Assembly: GCF_008122525.1 (NCBI RefSeq)
Contig: NZ_VSRV01000001.1
Span: forward strand, 2,666,001 to 2,730,000
Source: Marinomonas sp. IMCC 4694
GTDB taxonomy: Bacteria; Pseudomonadota; Gammaproteobacteria; Pseudomonadales; Marinomonadaceae
Length of the DNA stretch: 64,000 bases
Direction of reading: 5' to 3'
Position 1 is the first letter of the stretch, and each line of letters starts with the position of its first letter. Below the pieces are notes generated by a model that saw nothing but the letters and a program-made list of their open reading frames with translations, ran no database searches and was not told the DNA's origin. Both the position numbers and the translations under genes were made by a program. Positions 55,765 to 63,973 of this stretch are shown piece by piece.

Positions 55765-56229
55765 ATGAACATTTGGCTTTTAACCCACAGTGAAGAAATC
55801 AAAAAAACAACGGGCACCGGCACACTGGTGAAAGAGATACTCAATGACGACTGTCACCTGATGGTTTGGTCACGGGTAGAACCCAACGCAGCGGTGCTGC
55901 GACTTTCCCCCTTGGATACCGTACTTATTTACCCCCATATGACACACTGCACCAAAGCCGTTAGCGTCGCAATTAAAGCAATTAAAAACGTGTTGATACT
56001 TGATGGTACTTGGCAGCAAGCACGCAAAATGTACAATCAATCCCCTTATCTTCAACGCTTTGATCACTATGAAATACAGGGGCTTCGTTCGGCTTACAGT
56101 AAACGACGTAATCAGAAAGACACTGGGTTGTGCACAGCAGAGGTCGCCATCCACATATTAATGGAACAACAACACCCCGCCGCACCGGCATTAGCGGATC
56201 GATTTGCCGAGTTCAATCAGTCACCTTAA
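55765..56229 (+). CDS. DTW-domain tRNA-uridine aminocarboxypropyltransferase
   Basis: This 154-aa protein has the DTW-family motif LILDGTWQQARKMYNQSP, preceded by DTVLIYPHMTHC and followed by RKRNQKD-like YSKRRNQKDTGLCTAEV. DTW proteins such as TapT make acp3U47 in tRNA from S-adenosylmethionine. Small DTW proteins may act on other RNA sites, so the target is not certain. Its stop overlaps the convergent FAH gene by 17 bases. Confidence 0.82.
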   Translation: MNIWLLTHSEEIKKTTGTGTLVKEILNDDCHLMVWSRVEPNAAVLRLSPLDTVLIYPHMTHCTKAVSVAIKAIKNVLILDGTWQQARKMYNQSPYLQRFDHYEIQGLRSAYSKRRNQKDTGLCTAEVAIHILMEQQHPAAPALADRFAEFNQSP

Positions 56230-56920
56230 TACGAATATCACCCAAATGCTCTACCCATGCCAGCATCTCATCACCGACTAACACAGGACCCACATTTTCC
56301 GGTGTACCTGTCATAATTAAATCCCCTGCTCGCAGTTCAAACACGTCAGATAACTTGCAAATCACCTCTTCGATTGACCATGTAAGATTAGAAATTCGGC
56401 TCTTTTGTTTAAGCTCGTCATTCACTTTCAGTCCAATGTTCGCATCAGCAAGATGTTTAGTGAGCGTATCTGTTTTTAAAAAAACAGGTCCAACTGGTGC
56501 GGATTCATCAAACGATTTACCCACTTCCCAAGGACGCCCTTTTTTCTTTGCTTGACCTTGTAGATCTCGTCGCGTCATATCCAAGCCAACGGCATAACCT
56601 AAGACCGCCTCAGCCGCTTGCTCTAAAGTCAAATTTTTACCGCCTTTACCTAAAGCAACCACCAACTCTACCTCGTATTCAAACTGCGTCGACGCCATAG
56701 GGTAAGCAATATTTGTCGTCTGTGACAACGCAGCGGGCACAACACACGAAGCGTCTTTAGCGAAAAAGAACGGCGGATCTCTGTCCGGATCATCCCCCAT
56801 TTCTCTCGCATGTTCTGCGTAATTTCGTCCAACGCAATACACTCGACCAACCGGAAACACCTGATCACTATCAACAACAGGCAAATACACACGCGCTTGT
56901 TCTGATACGATATTTTTCAC
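56213..56920 (-). CDS. Fumarylacetoacetate hydrolase family protein
   Basis: This 235-aa metal-dependent enzyme of the FAH superfamily has GRVYCVGRNYAEHAREMG, FEYEVELVVALGKGGKNL with metal-ligand glutamates, GYAVGLDMTRRDLQGQAKKK and the closing GDLIMTGTPENVGPV. YcgM-like acylpyruvase/oxaloacetate tautomerase activity is common for this size. It starts with GTG and ACGGAGG upstream. A cupin gene lies 31 bases upstream in the same direction. Confidence 0.88.
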   Translation of the reverse strand: MKNIVSEQARVYLPVVDSDQVFPVGRVYCVGRNYAEHAREMGDDPDRDPPFFFAKDASCVVPAALSQTTNIAYPMASTQFEYEVELVVALGKGGKNLTLEQAAEAVLGYAVGLDMTRRDLQGQAKKKGRPWEVGKSFDESAPVGPVFLKTDTLTKHLADANIGLKVNDELKQKSRISNLTWSIEEVICKLSDVFELRAGDLIMTGTPENVGPVLVGDEMLAWVEHLGDIRIKVTD

Positions 56921-56950
56921 AAGAACCTCCGTAAATTAGACAAAAAATGG

Positions 56951-57589
56951 TTAAAAATGTCCGGTCTTAAGCCAAACAAAACAGTCTGACGAGACACGCC
57001 AATGCGTCGGATCAAAAGCGGGCTCACGCAACCAAGTACCCGCAGTTAATGACTTACCATTGTATTGGGCCTCACCGGATAGTACAAATACCTCAACTGA
57101 GTTATCTAGGTCCAATGTCTCCAAGGTATTTTCATTATTTTTGATTCTAACCAACCACACGCGCTCAGTGCGAAATTCATAAAGCAACGAAGTCTTTGTC
57201 ACCTTAGAGCCCCAAATGGTTGGCGTTTCTAGGCAAATGTGATTTGTGTCATCAGGTTGAAACTGATGAAGCTTTACCAGCAACAGACAACCACTCGTAC
57301 TGTAAGGCGCATGAGAACTACCTGGAGGGTTGCGAAAATAATGTCCTGCGGAATAATCACCCTGCTCATCTGAAAAAACACCGTCTAACACCAATATCTC
57401 TTCACCCAAAGGATGAGAGTGCGATCGAAACGCCGATCCGGCCTCGTAGCGCACAATACTGGTCGCATGGCCTTGTTCTGCATCTTCACGAGCTAGTGGC
57501 TTTCTAAGCACACCCGCCATTGGGCTTCGTTGCCAGGGTTCTGCTTTCGTATTTATTAAGATGGACTGAGTCAAATCCATATTCAACAT
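56951..57589 (-). CDS. ChrR-like cupin protein
   Basis: This 212-aa protein has the cupin motif 1 SAFRSHSHPLGEEILVLDG with histidine and glutamate metal ligands, and motif 2 YFRNPPGSSHAPY. It resembles the cupin half of ChrR anti-sigma factors, but it lacks the N-terminal zinc-binding anti-sigma part, so a role as an enzyme or stand-alone sensor is more likely. No ECF sigma gene is adjacent. A second weaker cupin-like half follows. It probably forms an operon with the FAH gene. Confidence 0.75.
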   Translation of the reverse strand: MLNMDLTQSILINTKAEPWQRSPMAGVLRKPLAREDAEQGHATSIVRYEAGSAFRSHSHPLGEEILVLDGVFSDEQGDYSAGHYFRNPPGSSHAPYSTSGCLLLVKLHQFQPDDTNHICLETPTIWGSKVTKTSLLYEFRTERVWLVRIKNNENTLETLDLDNSVEVFVLSGEAQYNGKSLTAGTWLREPAFDPTHWRVSSDCFVWLKTGHF

Positions 57590-57802
57590 AAACCGCTACC
57601 TATTAAAATACTTGGACGCACGTATTTAATCACAACACGGACACTTTCACCGACACTTTCACCGACACTTTTACTAAACGTTCATCCATAAATCGTCCAC
57701 AAAAAAAAGCACCAGATGTCGCCACCGGGTGCAAAATGTTCCAACCATTCACCTATAAAGAAGAAATATGGAACCTTGAATGATCGCCTTTAACATAAGG
57801 CT

Positions 57803-57833
57803 CTTGACCGCATAATGAGTTAAGAGCCTTAAA
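57803..57833 (-). terminator. Terminator-like hairpin after the porin gene
   Basis: AAGGCTCTT and AAGAGCCTT form a 9-bp perfect stem with a loop of about 12 bases. Only a short T run follows on the minus strand. It lies about 30 bases past the porin stop. Confidence 0.55.
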
Positions 57834-57862
57834 GTAACTAAAATCATCCGTTAAAGAAGAAC

Positions 57863-58819
57863 TTAGAAACCGTAGTAAACACCAACTGCAGTTTGAGTAT
57901 CAGTGTCGCTGTTTGAAGCATTTTCAAATTTACCTACTTCACCGAATACATAGACATTAGATGCCAGACTGTACGTCACACCAGCCGCGTATTCATTGTA
58001 GTCCTCAGATCCTGCAGCATCAGGATTGATGTTTTGATAAGAAGCATAAACATCGCCCGCACCGTAACCATAACGAGCCGCTAGACCGTAGATGTCTTGT
58101 GTATCTTCTGTGGTTTCGTATTTAGCCGTCACTGAGAGGCTATCCATTGGCATCACCGTTACCGCCAAACCTGTTGTAGCTTTAGGATCGGTTGATGTGT
58201 TTTCACGAGTATCGTAACCCAATGCAACAGACACGAGGTCAGTTGAATACTTAAGAACACCCATTAGAGAGGCACCGTCTTCTTCATCATCGATATTGTC
58301 TGTAGAAGTAGTATCGCCTTTTACTTGAGCAGCAACTTGGACTTCAAAACCATTCATTGATGGAGAGAAGTAAGTAATAGTATCGCCTTCAGATGTGCCA
58401 TCGGCACTGGTCATGCCTAGGTATTCAAATTGATCAACAGTATCTTGAATTGCGTTGTTGTAAATGGTGTCAAAAGAACCGATTTGCACTATACCAAAGT
58501 TACCTTGCAAACCAACAAAGGCTTGATCAAGCTTTGACTCATTGTAACCCTTAGTATTGTTACTATCACGACCTTCTGTTTGATCGGCTTTAAACTCAAG
58601 CTCATATTTGAAAAAAGCCGTTAAATCGTCGCTGACTTTAGTTTCGCCTTTCACACCAATCGTAGAACCATTGTCTTCAAGATCTGTTCCAGCGTCTTTG
58701 TCTGAATAGGCAAACTGAATGTTACCGTAAACATCAACTGAAGAACCTTCTGCTGCCTGAGCAGGTAAAGAAGCGAACGCCGCGCTTGATACCGCAATAG
58801 CAATAATAGTTTTTTTCAT
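57863..58819 (-). CDS. Gram-negative porin (Porin_4 type)
   Basis: This 318-aa outer-membrane porin has a signal peptide (MKKTIIAIAVSSAAFAS, then LPAQA). SVDVYGNIQFAYSDKD is the typical first strand. KVSDDLTAFFKYELEF and VGLQGNFGIVQIGSFDT (loop before constriction) follow, and the terminal phenylalanine YYGF is needed for BAM insertion. I chose ATG 58819 with AGGGA nine bases upstream. It is rich in Asp and Thr, as in marine porins. The substrate is unknown. Confidence 0.9.
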   Translation of the reverse strand: MKKTIIAIAVSSAAFASLPAQAAEGSSVDVYGNIQFAYSDKDAGTDLEDNGSTIGVKGETKVSDDLTAFFKYELEFKADQTEGRDSNNTKGYNESKLDQAFVGLQGNFGIVQIGSFDTIYNNAIQDTVDQFEYLGMTSADGTSEGDTITYFSPSMNGFEVQVAAQVKGDTTSTDNIDDEEDGASLMGVLKYSTDLVSVALGYDTRENTSTDPKATTGLAVTVMPMDSLSVTAKYETTEDTQDIYGLAARYGYGAGDVYASYQNINPDAAGSEDYNEYAAGVTYSLASNVYVFGEVGKFENASNSDTDTQTAVGVYYGF

Positions 58820-59224
58820 TGTCATTTCCCTTTTGAGTGTTTGGCTTTAAAACGCTTGATGTATGCAAGCAACAGCTGAACAATTTAAACAATTCACAAG
58901 AATAGACAAGCACTCACCAGTCGCTTGCATGGAGTATTCTACTTACATGCTATCTTTGTGAAATATATGACTAAAAAAGGACTTACGCAGACAGTGAAAA
59001 ATAAAATTAACTATATAAATCATAAGCTTAAATATTATAAAAGGAGAAGATAGAGTATTTTGTGCAAGACATTATCATTATTGATGCTTTTTGTGTGCAG
59101 AATTGAAAATGTCTTGTCAGTAAAAGAACAGGAGAAATAAAATCGAAATGGCCGAAACAAAGGAAAATAATTGTGAACGACTTATGCCTCTTAGATAAGG
59201 CATAAGTGTTATAATTAAAAGCTA
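58820..59224. other. AT-rich intergenic region upstream of the porin
   Basis: These 405 bases hold no convincing gene. A minus-strand frame at 59028-59231 is hydrophobic and AT-driven and is not supported. Regulatory elements for the porin are likely here, but I could not pick a promoter with confidence. Confidence 0.4.
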
Positions 59225-59770
59225 CTACCACATTAGATCATCTGGAATCTGGAAGTCCGCATACGGGTCATCCTCAACGCTCTCTACTCGATTATTACAT
59301 ACAAGCACATATGAACTATCACGCTCACTGATTTTGACAGCTACGGGCTCAGGTATGAGCTCATAATTGCCAGCTAGTTTTACAATAGCTAACCGCCCAG
59401 CACTCAAATCATTATGGACAGACTGACTGATATAGAGTTTTTTAACTTTTTTATCATCCGTAAAATGATAAGCAATATCGCCATCCTCTTTACGAATACG
59501 GTTTGTCTCTATCATTTGGAGAATTTGCGCCTGAGCCGCTTTCTGTTCCGCTTGCTTTTGACGCTCTAGGTTTAATAGCTTGTCTTTGTTAACCTTTTCA
59601 TCTCTTTGACGCTTTAACTCAGCTTGACGATCACTATCATCAGTAGCAGCTACTTTTCCTTTTTTAACTTTTTGCTTGTGCTGTAAAGTCTCGGCTTTAA
59701 GCTTTTTAATTTTTTTCTTATCTACCAGCCCAGCCCCTAACAATTGCTCTTGCAATGACTTAACCGCCAT
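59225..59770 (-). CDS. DUF2058 (YaiL-like) protein
   Basis: This 181-aa protein starts AVKSLQEQLLGAGLVDKKK, the typical DUF2058 start. It has a long Lys/Gln-rich charged helix (about residues 20-95), then IAYHFTDDKKVKKLYIS and a C-terminal DDPYADFQIPDDLMW. The family is described as nucleoprotein or polysome-associated; the function is unknown. AGGGG lies before the ATG. Confidence 0.88.
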   Translation of the reverse strand: MAVKSLQEQLLGAGLVDKKKIKKLKAETLQHKQKVKKGKVAATDDSDRQAELKRQRDEKVNKDKLLNLERQKQAEQKAAQAQILQMIETNRIRKEDGDIAYHFTDDKKVKKLYISQSVHNDLSAGRLAIVKLAGNYELIPEPVAVKISERDSSYVLVCNNRVESVEDDPYADFQIPDDLMW

Positions 59771-59862
59771 ATTCGCCCCTTCATTTACATTAAAAGTGAA
59801 TAGCTATGTGCGTTCCATAAAAAAATTTAAGCATTCATATCTAACAAAAAGTATAAAAACAA

Positions 59863-59890
59863 AAAAAGCGACTTTGAAAGTCGCTTTTTA
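59863..59890. terminator. Terminator after cspA
   Basis: AAAAAGCGACTTT and AAAGTCGCTTTTT form a 13-bp stem with a 2-base loop and T runs on both sides. It is well placed to end cspA and possibly opposing transcription. Confidence 0.8.
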
Positions 59891-59928
59891 GCATTCACAC
59901 TGCTGAGATTAATCTCAGCAACGTTTCC

Positions 59929-60138
59929 TTATAAAGGAGTAACGTTTTGAGCTTCTGGGCCTTTTTTGCCTTGAGCTACTTGGAATTCAACTTTTTGGCC
60001 TTCAGCCAAAGTTTTGAAGCCAGAAGTGTTGATTGCAGAGAAATGAACGAAAACGTCAGGACCTGAATCTTGAGTGATGAAACCGAAACCTTTAGTTTCG
60101 TTGAAAAATTTTACTGTACCAGTTACTACGTCAGACAT
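59929..60138 (-). CDS. cspA: Cold-shock protein (CspA family)
   Basis: This 69-aa single-stranded nucleic-acid-binding protein has TGTVKFFNETKGFGFITQ with RNP1 KGFGFI and RNP2 VFVHFSAI. It acts as an RNA chaperone. AGGATA lies upstream of the ATG. A long leader with a perfect hairpin precedes it. The paralogue (CspA, CspD, CspE) cannot be told from sequence alone. Confidence 0.95.
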   Translation of the reverse strand: MSDVVTGTVKFFNETKGFGFITQDSGPDVFVHFSAINTSGFKTLAEGQKVEFQVAQGKKGPEAQNVTPL

Positions 60139-60170
60139 GTCTGTTTATCCTGTAGGTTAAGTTAATTTAT

Positions 60171-60193
60171 ACGTATATGTAAATCATATACGT
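60171..60193. promoter_or_regulatory. Perfect hairpin in the cspA leader
   Basis: ACGTATATG and CATATACGT form a 9-bp perfect stem with a 5-base loop, 33 bases upstream of the cspA start. The long leaders of cold-shock mRNAs often fold in a temperature-dependent way. This may be such an element or an operator. Confidence 0.4.
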
Positions 60194-60420
60194 TATAGTG
60201 CTAAAAAAACTCGGTATTACTTATGACTTAACAGGACCGAACATACTAACGTACTATTCGCAACTCTGGACATAAATATTGCCAACTCTTTTAAACGAAA
60301 CTGATTGTAGTCTCCTTCAAGCCACAAGGTCAATGATAGTTTTACAAAAAGAGTTAAAAACAACGAATTAAAATTCAACTGCGTCTTATCAGTTACTTTG
60401 ATTTAAAGTAGACACACTTC

Positions 60421-61498
60421 GAGACCTTTGCATGAGCAGTCGATCTAGCCATATTGCTTGCCAAAGGTCTTTTATAAAAAATTCAATCAACGTCTTTATA
60501 GAAAACGGTCAACATCGTTAAAAATCAGTGCTCTTTGATAACGCGCTTTACCTAACCCATAGTGCAATTTCATTATCCCAAAGACATGCTCTACACGGGA
60601 ACGAATACTGGAAAAATAACGGTTTTGCTTTTCTTGATCCTCGTTAAGAGGTCTATTACGATAAGCTCGATGGGTAATGCATTCTTTGACCTTTTTTTGC
60701 TTCAATAACCTGCTGTGCTGGGCACTTTTGTACGCACTGTCTGCATACACTTCCCGCTCATGACCAGTGAGTATCGATTCAAATGGAATCGAATCGTGAA
60801 CATTGCCTGCCGTGAGCATGGCTTCTTTGACAAAACCATCCTCATCCACATTTGTATGGGCCTTAAAACCATAGGTGGTTTTACGTTTTCCATCGCTGCT
60901 TTGCTTAACGCTATAGCCTGCTTCTGGGTCTTGCGTGTTTTTACCCTCAGCATTCTTACGAGGACGAGCATTCTTCGCTTCTATCACGCTGGCATCTATG
61001 ATGCTTATCTCACCTTGTTTGATGATCAGACTTTGTTCGGCTAACTGGGCATTGATCTCGGTCATCGCTGCGTCTAGTAATCCGTTTTTCTCTAGCAGAT
61101 TACGGAAACGCCAAATTGTACTGTGGTCGGGAACGCCTTGATCTAGGCCGACACCGACAAACCGGCGAAATAATAAGTCGCGAGCCAATGCTTTTTCCAG
61201 CGCTGGGTCACTTAGGTTGTGCCATGATTGCAATAACAAAGCTTTAAACATCATCAACGGAGGCCAAGCGCGTTCACCTTTTGTACGGTTGTGAATGTCA
61301 CAGAATAATCGCTCAAGGCACGACCAATTCAACAAGTCATGAATCTCGTCAAATTCTTCAATAAACCGATTCGATGCTTGCAGCGCATCGGCAAAGCTCT
61401 GTTGTTTTAACTCTTTCCACGCCATTTTTTGATTGCTCTTCTTTGCTTTTGGTTATTATCTCATAGGATCGAAGGGGATGATTCGTGCAAAGGTCTCG
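60421..61498. mobile_element. IS5-family insertion sequence (second type)
   Basis: This element of about 1.08 kb is bounded by GAGACCTTTGCATGA at the left and GAGACCTTTGCACGA (read inward) at the right. It contains one transposase gene. No target duplication is visible: the flanks are CACTTC on the left and GTATAG on the right. It differs from the 52809-54249 element. Confidence 0.8.
60496..61425 (-). CDS. IS5-family transposase, possibly C-terminally shortened
   Basis: This 309-aa DDE transposase starts MAWKELKQQSFADALQ. It has GERAWPPLMMFKALLLQSWH, the helix-turn-helix VPDHSTIWRFRNLLEKNGLL, the first catalytic aspartate in SIIDASVIEAKN, DSAYKSAQHSRLLK and SRVEHVFGIMKLHYGLGKAR. The end (RALIFNDVDRFL) is shorter than in typical IS5 transposases, so a late frameshift is possible. 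Confidence 0.88.
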   Translation of the reverse strand: MAWKELKQQSFADALQASNRFIEEFDEIHDLLNWSCLERLFCDIHNRTKGERAWPPLMMFKALLLQSWHNLSDPALEKALARDLLFRRFVGVGLDQGVPDHSTIWRFRNLLEKNGLLDAAMTEINAQLAEQSLIIKQGEISIIDASVIEAKNARPRKNAEGKNTQDPEAGYSVKQSSDGKRKTTYGFKAHTNVDEDGFVKEAMLTAGNVHDSIPFESILTGHEREVYADSAYKSAQHSRLLKQKKVKECITHRAYRNRPLNEDQEKQNRYFSSIRSRVEHVFGIMKLHYGLGKARYQRALIFNDVDRFL

Positions 61499-61586
61499 TA
61501 TAGTTACTTTCGAAAGGCTTTACAGCACCAACCCCCCATCCCGAATATTTTTATACATAGTATTTGCACTTTTTTACGATTTAAAC

Positions 61587-61615
61587 TTGTAATTGATCTT
61601 TTTTTGACCTAAATT
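61587..61615 (+). promoter_or_regulatory. Promoter of RNA copy D
   Basis: TTGTAA, 17 bases and TAAATT, identical to the promoter of copy A. Confidence 0.6.
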
Positions 61616-61621
61616 AAACAC

Positions 61622-61722
61622 AGACAGAGAGCAAACGGACTTGCTTTAGCCTTCAGGACGGAGGCTCTGTCGCTTCTCAGGATGACTACGTTGCTGCATG
61701 GACGCAGCGGAAAAATTTTTAT
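61622..61722 (+). ncRNA. Candidate CsrA/RsmA-sequestering RNA, copy D
   Basis: It matches copy A through the RNA. The only change noted is TTATCTA instead of TTATTTA just after the terminator-like tail. All four A(N)GGA sites and all stems are kept. Confidence 0.65.
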
Positions 61723-61872
61723 CTAGTATTCCCAACTCTCTCTAGAATCCACAACGCTTTTCACTCCCTATCAAAGCTCATACAATCTAAGTTTTTTCTG
61801 TACTTTCTTGAATCGTTTGCTCAAAGCATCCTACGTTGCCTGCACCTGCCGTGTAATGCCAAAGTAAGGGGG

Positions 61873-62243
61873 TTAAAGCACTTTTTGTAATTCTTTTCGC
61901 TTTTGAACCGGTGTTACATAATCACTCGTCGACTTCGGCGTTTGTAGTTGTAAAGTCCAATATATCGATCAACAAGAACCGATTTTTGATTAATAAAGCT
62001 TAAACTGTACAAAAACAGCATTACCCCAACAGTTACCTCGACGATTCATACTTTGTAGGAAGTACTTCTTAGAACAGCTTAGCACTCGACTGCACACCCT
62101 ATCTAAATGGAACATGAGCCCTTGCGTGCTCGGCCGATGTTTTTCAATGGCATTCGCTCCTACTTTTTACCAGCTGAACATCTGGCGTTCTTAAGAGTGG
62201 ATGGCGAACGATTTCGCGGTTGGCTAAATCCATCCGTGTCGTT
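61873..62243 (-). pseudogene. IS3-family orfB remnant, copy 2
   Basis: It has the same broken frames as 11060-11430, at a constant offset of 50813. The decay therefore predates duplication of the cassette. Confidence 0.8.
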
Positions 62244-62260
62244 AAAACACCCGATCTTGA

Positions 62261-62308
62261 TGTAAATCGCTATTAACACTTGCATTCGAACTTTTTTTGA
62301 CCTAAATT
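62261..62308 (+). promoter_or_regulatory. Promoter and GacA-box-like dyad of RNA copy E
   Basis: TGTAAATCGCTATTAACA (62261-62278), TTGCAT (62280-62285), 17 bases and TAAATT (62303-62308), as in copy B. Confidence 0.55.
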
Positions 62309-62314
62309 AATCAC

Positions 62315-62414
62315 AGACAGAGAGCAAACGGATTTGCTTTAGCCTTCAGGACGGAGGCTCTGTCGCTTCTCAGGATGATCCCGTTGCTGCATGGACGCAG
62401 CGGAAAATTTTTAT
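62315..62414 (+). ncRNA. Candidate CsrA/RsmA-sequestering RNA, copy E
   Basis: It equals copy B except for a change in the linker (GATGATCCC) and an A/T tail shortened to AAAATTTTT. The GGA loops are intact. Confidence 0.65.
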
Positions 62415-62679
62415 TTAGCCTTCTCAACTTACTCACCACCAGACCTGACAACGCTGTAGTCTTACCTTCGTTGGCTGTCATTCTATTTTTTGCCTAAGTT
62501 TTGTTTGATTAAGCCGCCTTTAGCTGCTCTTCTTTTGCCATCTTTACATGACCTATTTCAAGTCTATCTGGATTCAGACAGCCTGCTCTGCCTGCGACAG
62601 CGTCGGCTTCAAGGCAGGCGCAAGTAAAAGGCAGAACAGAATATTCTTTGAGTCACTCATTACCGGTAAATTTCCGGCA

Positions 62680-62757
62680 TAAAAAAACCACAGAGCGCTG
62701 GCTGTATGGGGCTTCTCGTATTTAAAGCTTGAGATGATCTGCCTATAAGGCGTCAAC
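62680..62757 (-). other. rRNA-operon terminator and 5S 3'-end remnant, copy 2
   Basis: It corresponds to 11868-11946. The hairpin has one more mismatch (CACAGAGCGCTGG), so it is probably a weaker terminator. Confidence 0.55.
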
Positions 62758-62779
62758 TACCTTGTCCGGTTCCCGTCAA

Positions 62780-63007
62780 TTAACTTGGCCGATTCTGAGC
62801 GTTAGATTTTAGAGCGTGTTTCTTTCGGTAACTTTCCCCTTCTATTTGATAAATATCGGCATGGTGGACTAATCTATCAATTGCTGCGACCGTCATCATG
62901 TTATCCCCGAAGATGCTGTCCTACTCATTAAACGCCTGATTTGTCGTAATCAATAAGCTTCCTCTTTCATATCGATGCGCAATTAACTCGAACAAGACTT
63001 GGCTTCC
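62780..63007 (-). pseudogene. IS21-family istB remnant, copy 2
   Basis: It is the same as 11969-12196, including the internal stop, with a few substitutions (for example TGCTGCGACC for TTCTGCGACC). Confidence 0.8.
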
Positions 63008-63423
63008 GAGCATCTTGCAAAACTAATAGCCAACCCATTTGTGGATAACTTATCGCCCTTTTAGAGGCTGTTTTTTTACTCAGTTAAGCATGTGTTTCTA
63101 TGCATTTTCTATTTTGACTAGGTCGTCATCGCTTTTCTCTCTTTTTTGATCGTAGCGGCTCGTTCTGTGACCACCCCAGAAGCACAATATCCTCGATACA
63201 TGACTTATCTTTCTGCGATTTATTGCCGCAGTCGAAGCAGTTGATCGACACCCAGTACTAAAATGCCAAACATCAGGTGACTCATGACTTTTACCTCACC
63301 ACGTACCCAGATGTGTCGACCTCCGAACTCGTCCTTGAGTCGGCCATTGGCTCGTTCTGCGCCCGAACGTTCCCGATAACGCACCGTATCGGCGGGTTCA
63401 AATTCTTCTTTCTCGCCCCCTCT
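63008..63423 (-). mobile_element. Truncated IS5-family element, copy 2
   Basis: It is the same truncated 416-base fragment as 12197-12612, with identical breakpoints and a few substitutions compared with the intact element at 52809-54249. Confidence 0.88.
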
Positions 63424-63426
63424 TGA

Positions 63427-63474
63427 TGTAAATCGCTATTAACACTTGCATTCGAGTTTTTTTTGGCCTAAATT
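63427..63474 (+). promoter_or_regulatory. Promoter and GacA-box-like dyad of RNA copy F
   Basis: TGTAAATCGCTATTAACA (63427-63444), TTGCAT, 17 bases and TAAATT, identical to copy C. Confidence 0.55.
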
Positions 63475-63480
63475 AAACGC

Positions 63481-63582
63481 AGACAGAGAGCAAATGGATT
63501 TGCTTTAGCCTTCAGGACGGAGGCTCTGTCGCTTCTCAGGATGACCCCGTTGCTGCATGGACGCAGCGGAAAAAATTTTATT
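63481..63582 (+). ncRNA. Candidate CsrA/RsmA-sequestering RNA, copy F
   Basis: It equals copy C, with the AGCAAA-TGGA-TTTGCT first hairpin and the other three A(N)GGA sites intact. Confidence 0.65.
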
Positions 63583-63832
63583 TAGCCTTCCCAACTCGCT
63601 CACCAGACGTCATAATGCTTTATTCTTACCATAATTGGCTGTCATTCTATTTTTCGCCTTAGTTTTGTTTGATTAAGCCGCCTTTAGTTGCTCTTCTTTT
63701 GCCATCTTTACATGACCTATTTCAAGTCTATTTGGATTCAGACAGACTGCTCTGCCTGCGACAGCGTCGGCTTCAAGGCATGAGACAGGCGCAGAGCAAG
63801 ACGCTGTGCACATGCATTACCCTTTGTATTCT

Positions 63833-63912
63833 GAGTTTTGAGTTTTGAGTTTTGAGTTTTGAGTTTTGAGTTTTGAGTTTTGAGTTTTGAGTTTTGAGTT
63901 TTGAGTTTTGAG
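63833..63912. repeat. Heptanucleotide tandem repeat (GAGTTTT)n, about 11 units
   Basis: Eleven perfect GAGTTTT units plus a final GAG. The equivalent place in copy 1 (about 13021-13031) has a single unit, GAGTCTT, plus GAG. It lies about 20 bases upstream of the possible small-frame start at 63813 on the minus strand. A minus-strand reading frame through it is low complexity and not considered a gene. Confidence 0.95.
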
Positions 63913-63973
63913 TGGTCAGTATCAAGCCGTCATGACTAAATCGCAGGCATAAAAAAACCCCACACAGCATTGG

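Larger units (their letters stand above)
61561..63973. repeat. rrn-flank cassette, copy 2 of the direct repeat
   Basis: This is the second copy of the segment at 10748-13107, in the same order and orientation. Differences are few: scattered substitutions, small indels, and an expanded heptamer array at 63833-63912. Similarity ends abruptly at 63974 inside the terminator copy, before any 5S gene would begin. Confidence 0.9.

Noticed and set aside
57638..57675. Short direct repeats CACTTTCACCGA upstream of the cupin gene
   Set aside because: There are only about three short, imperfect units with no dyad. I cannot support a regulatory role.
59028..59231. Minus-strand 67-residue frame upstream of the porin
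   Set aside because: It is very AT-rich, has no clear ribosome binding site and no family, and overlaps the end of the DUF2058 gene.
63833..63912. Possible CRISPR array
   Set aside because: The units are perfect heptamers with no spacers. It is a simple tandem repeat.
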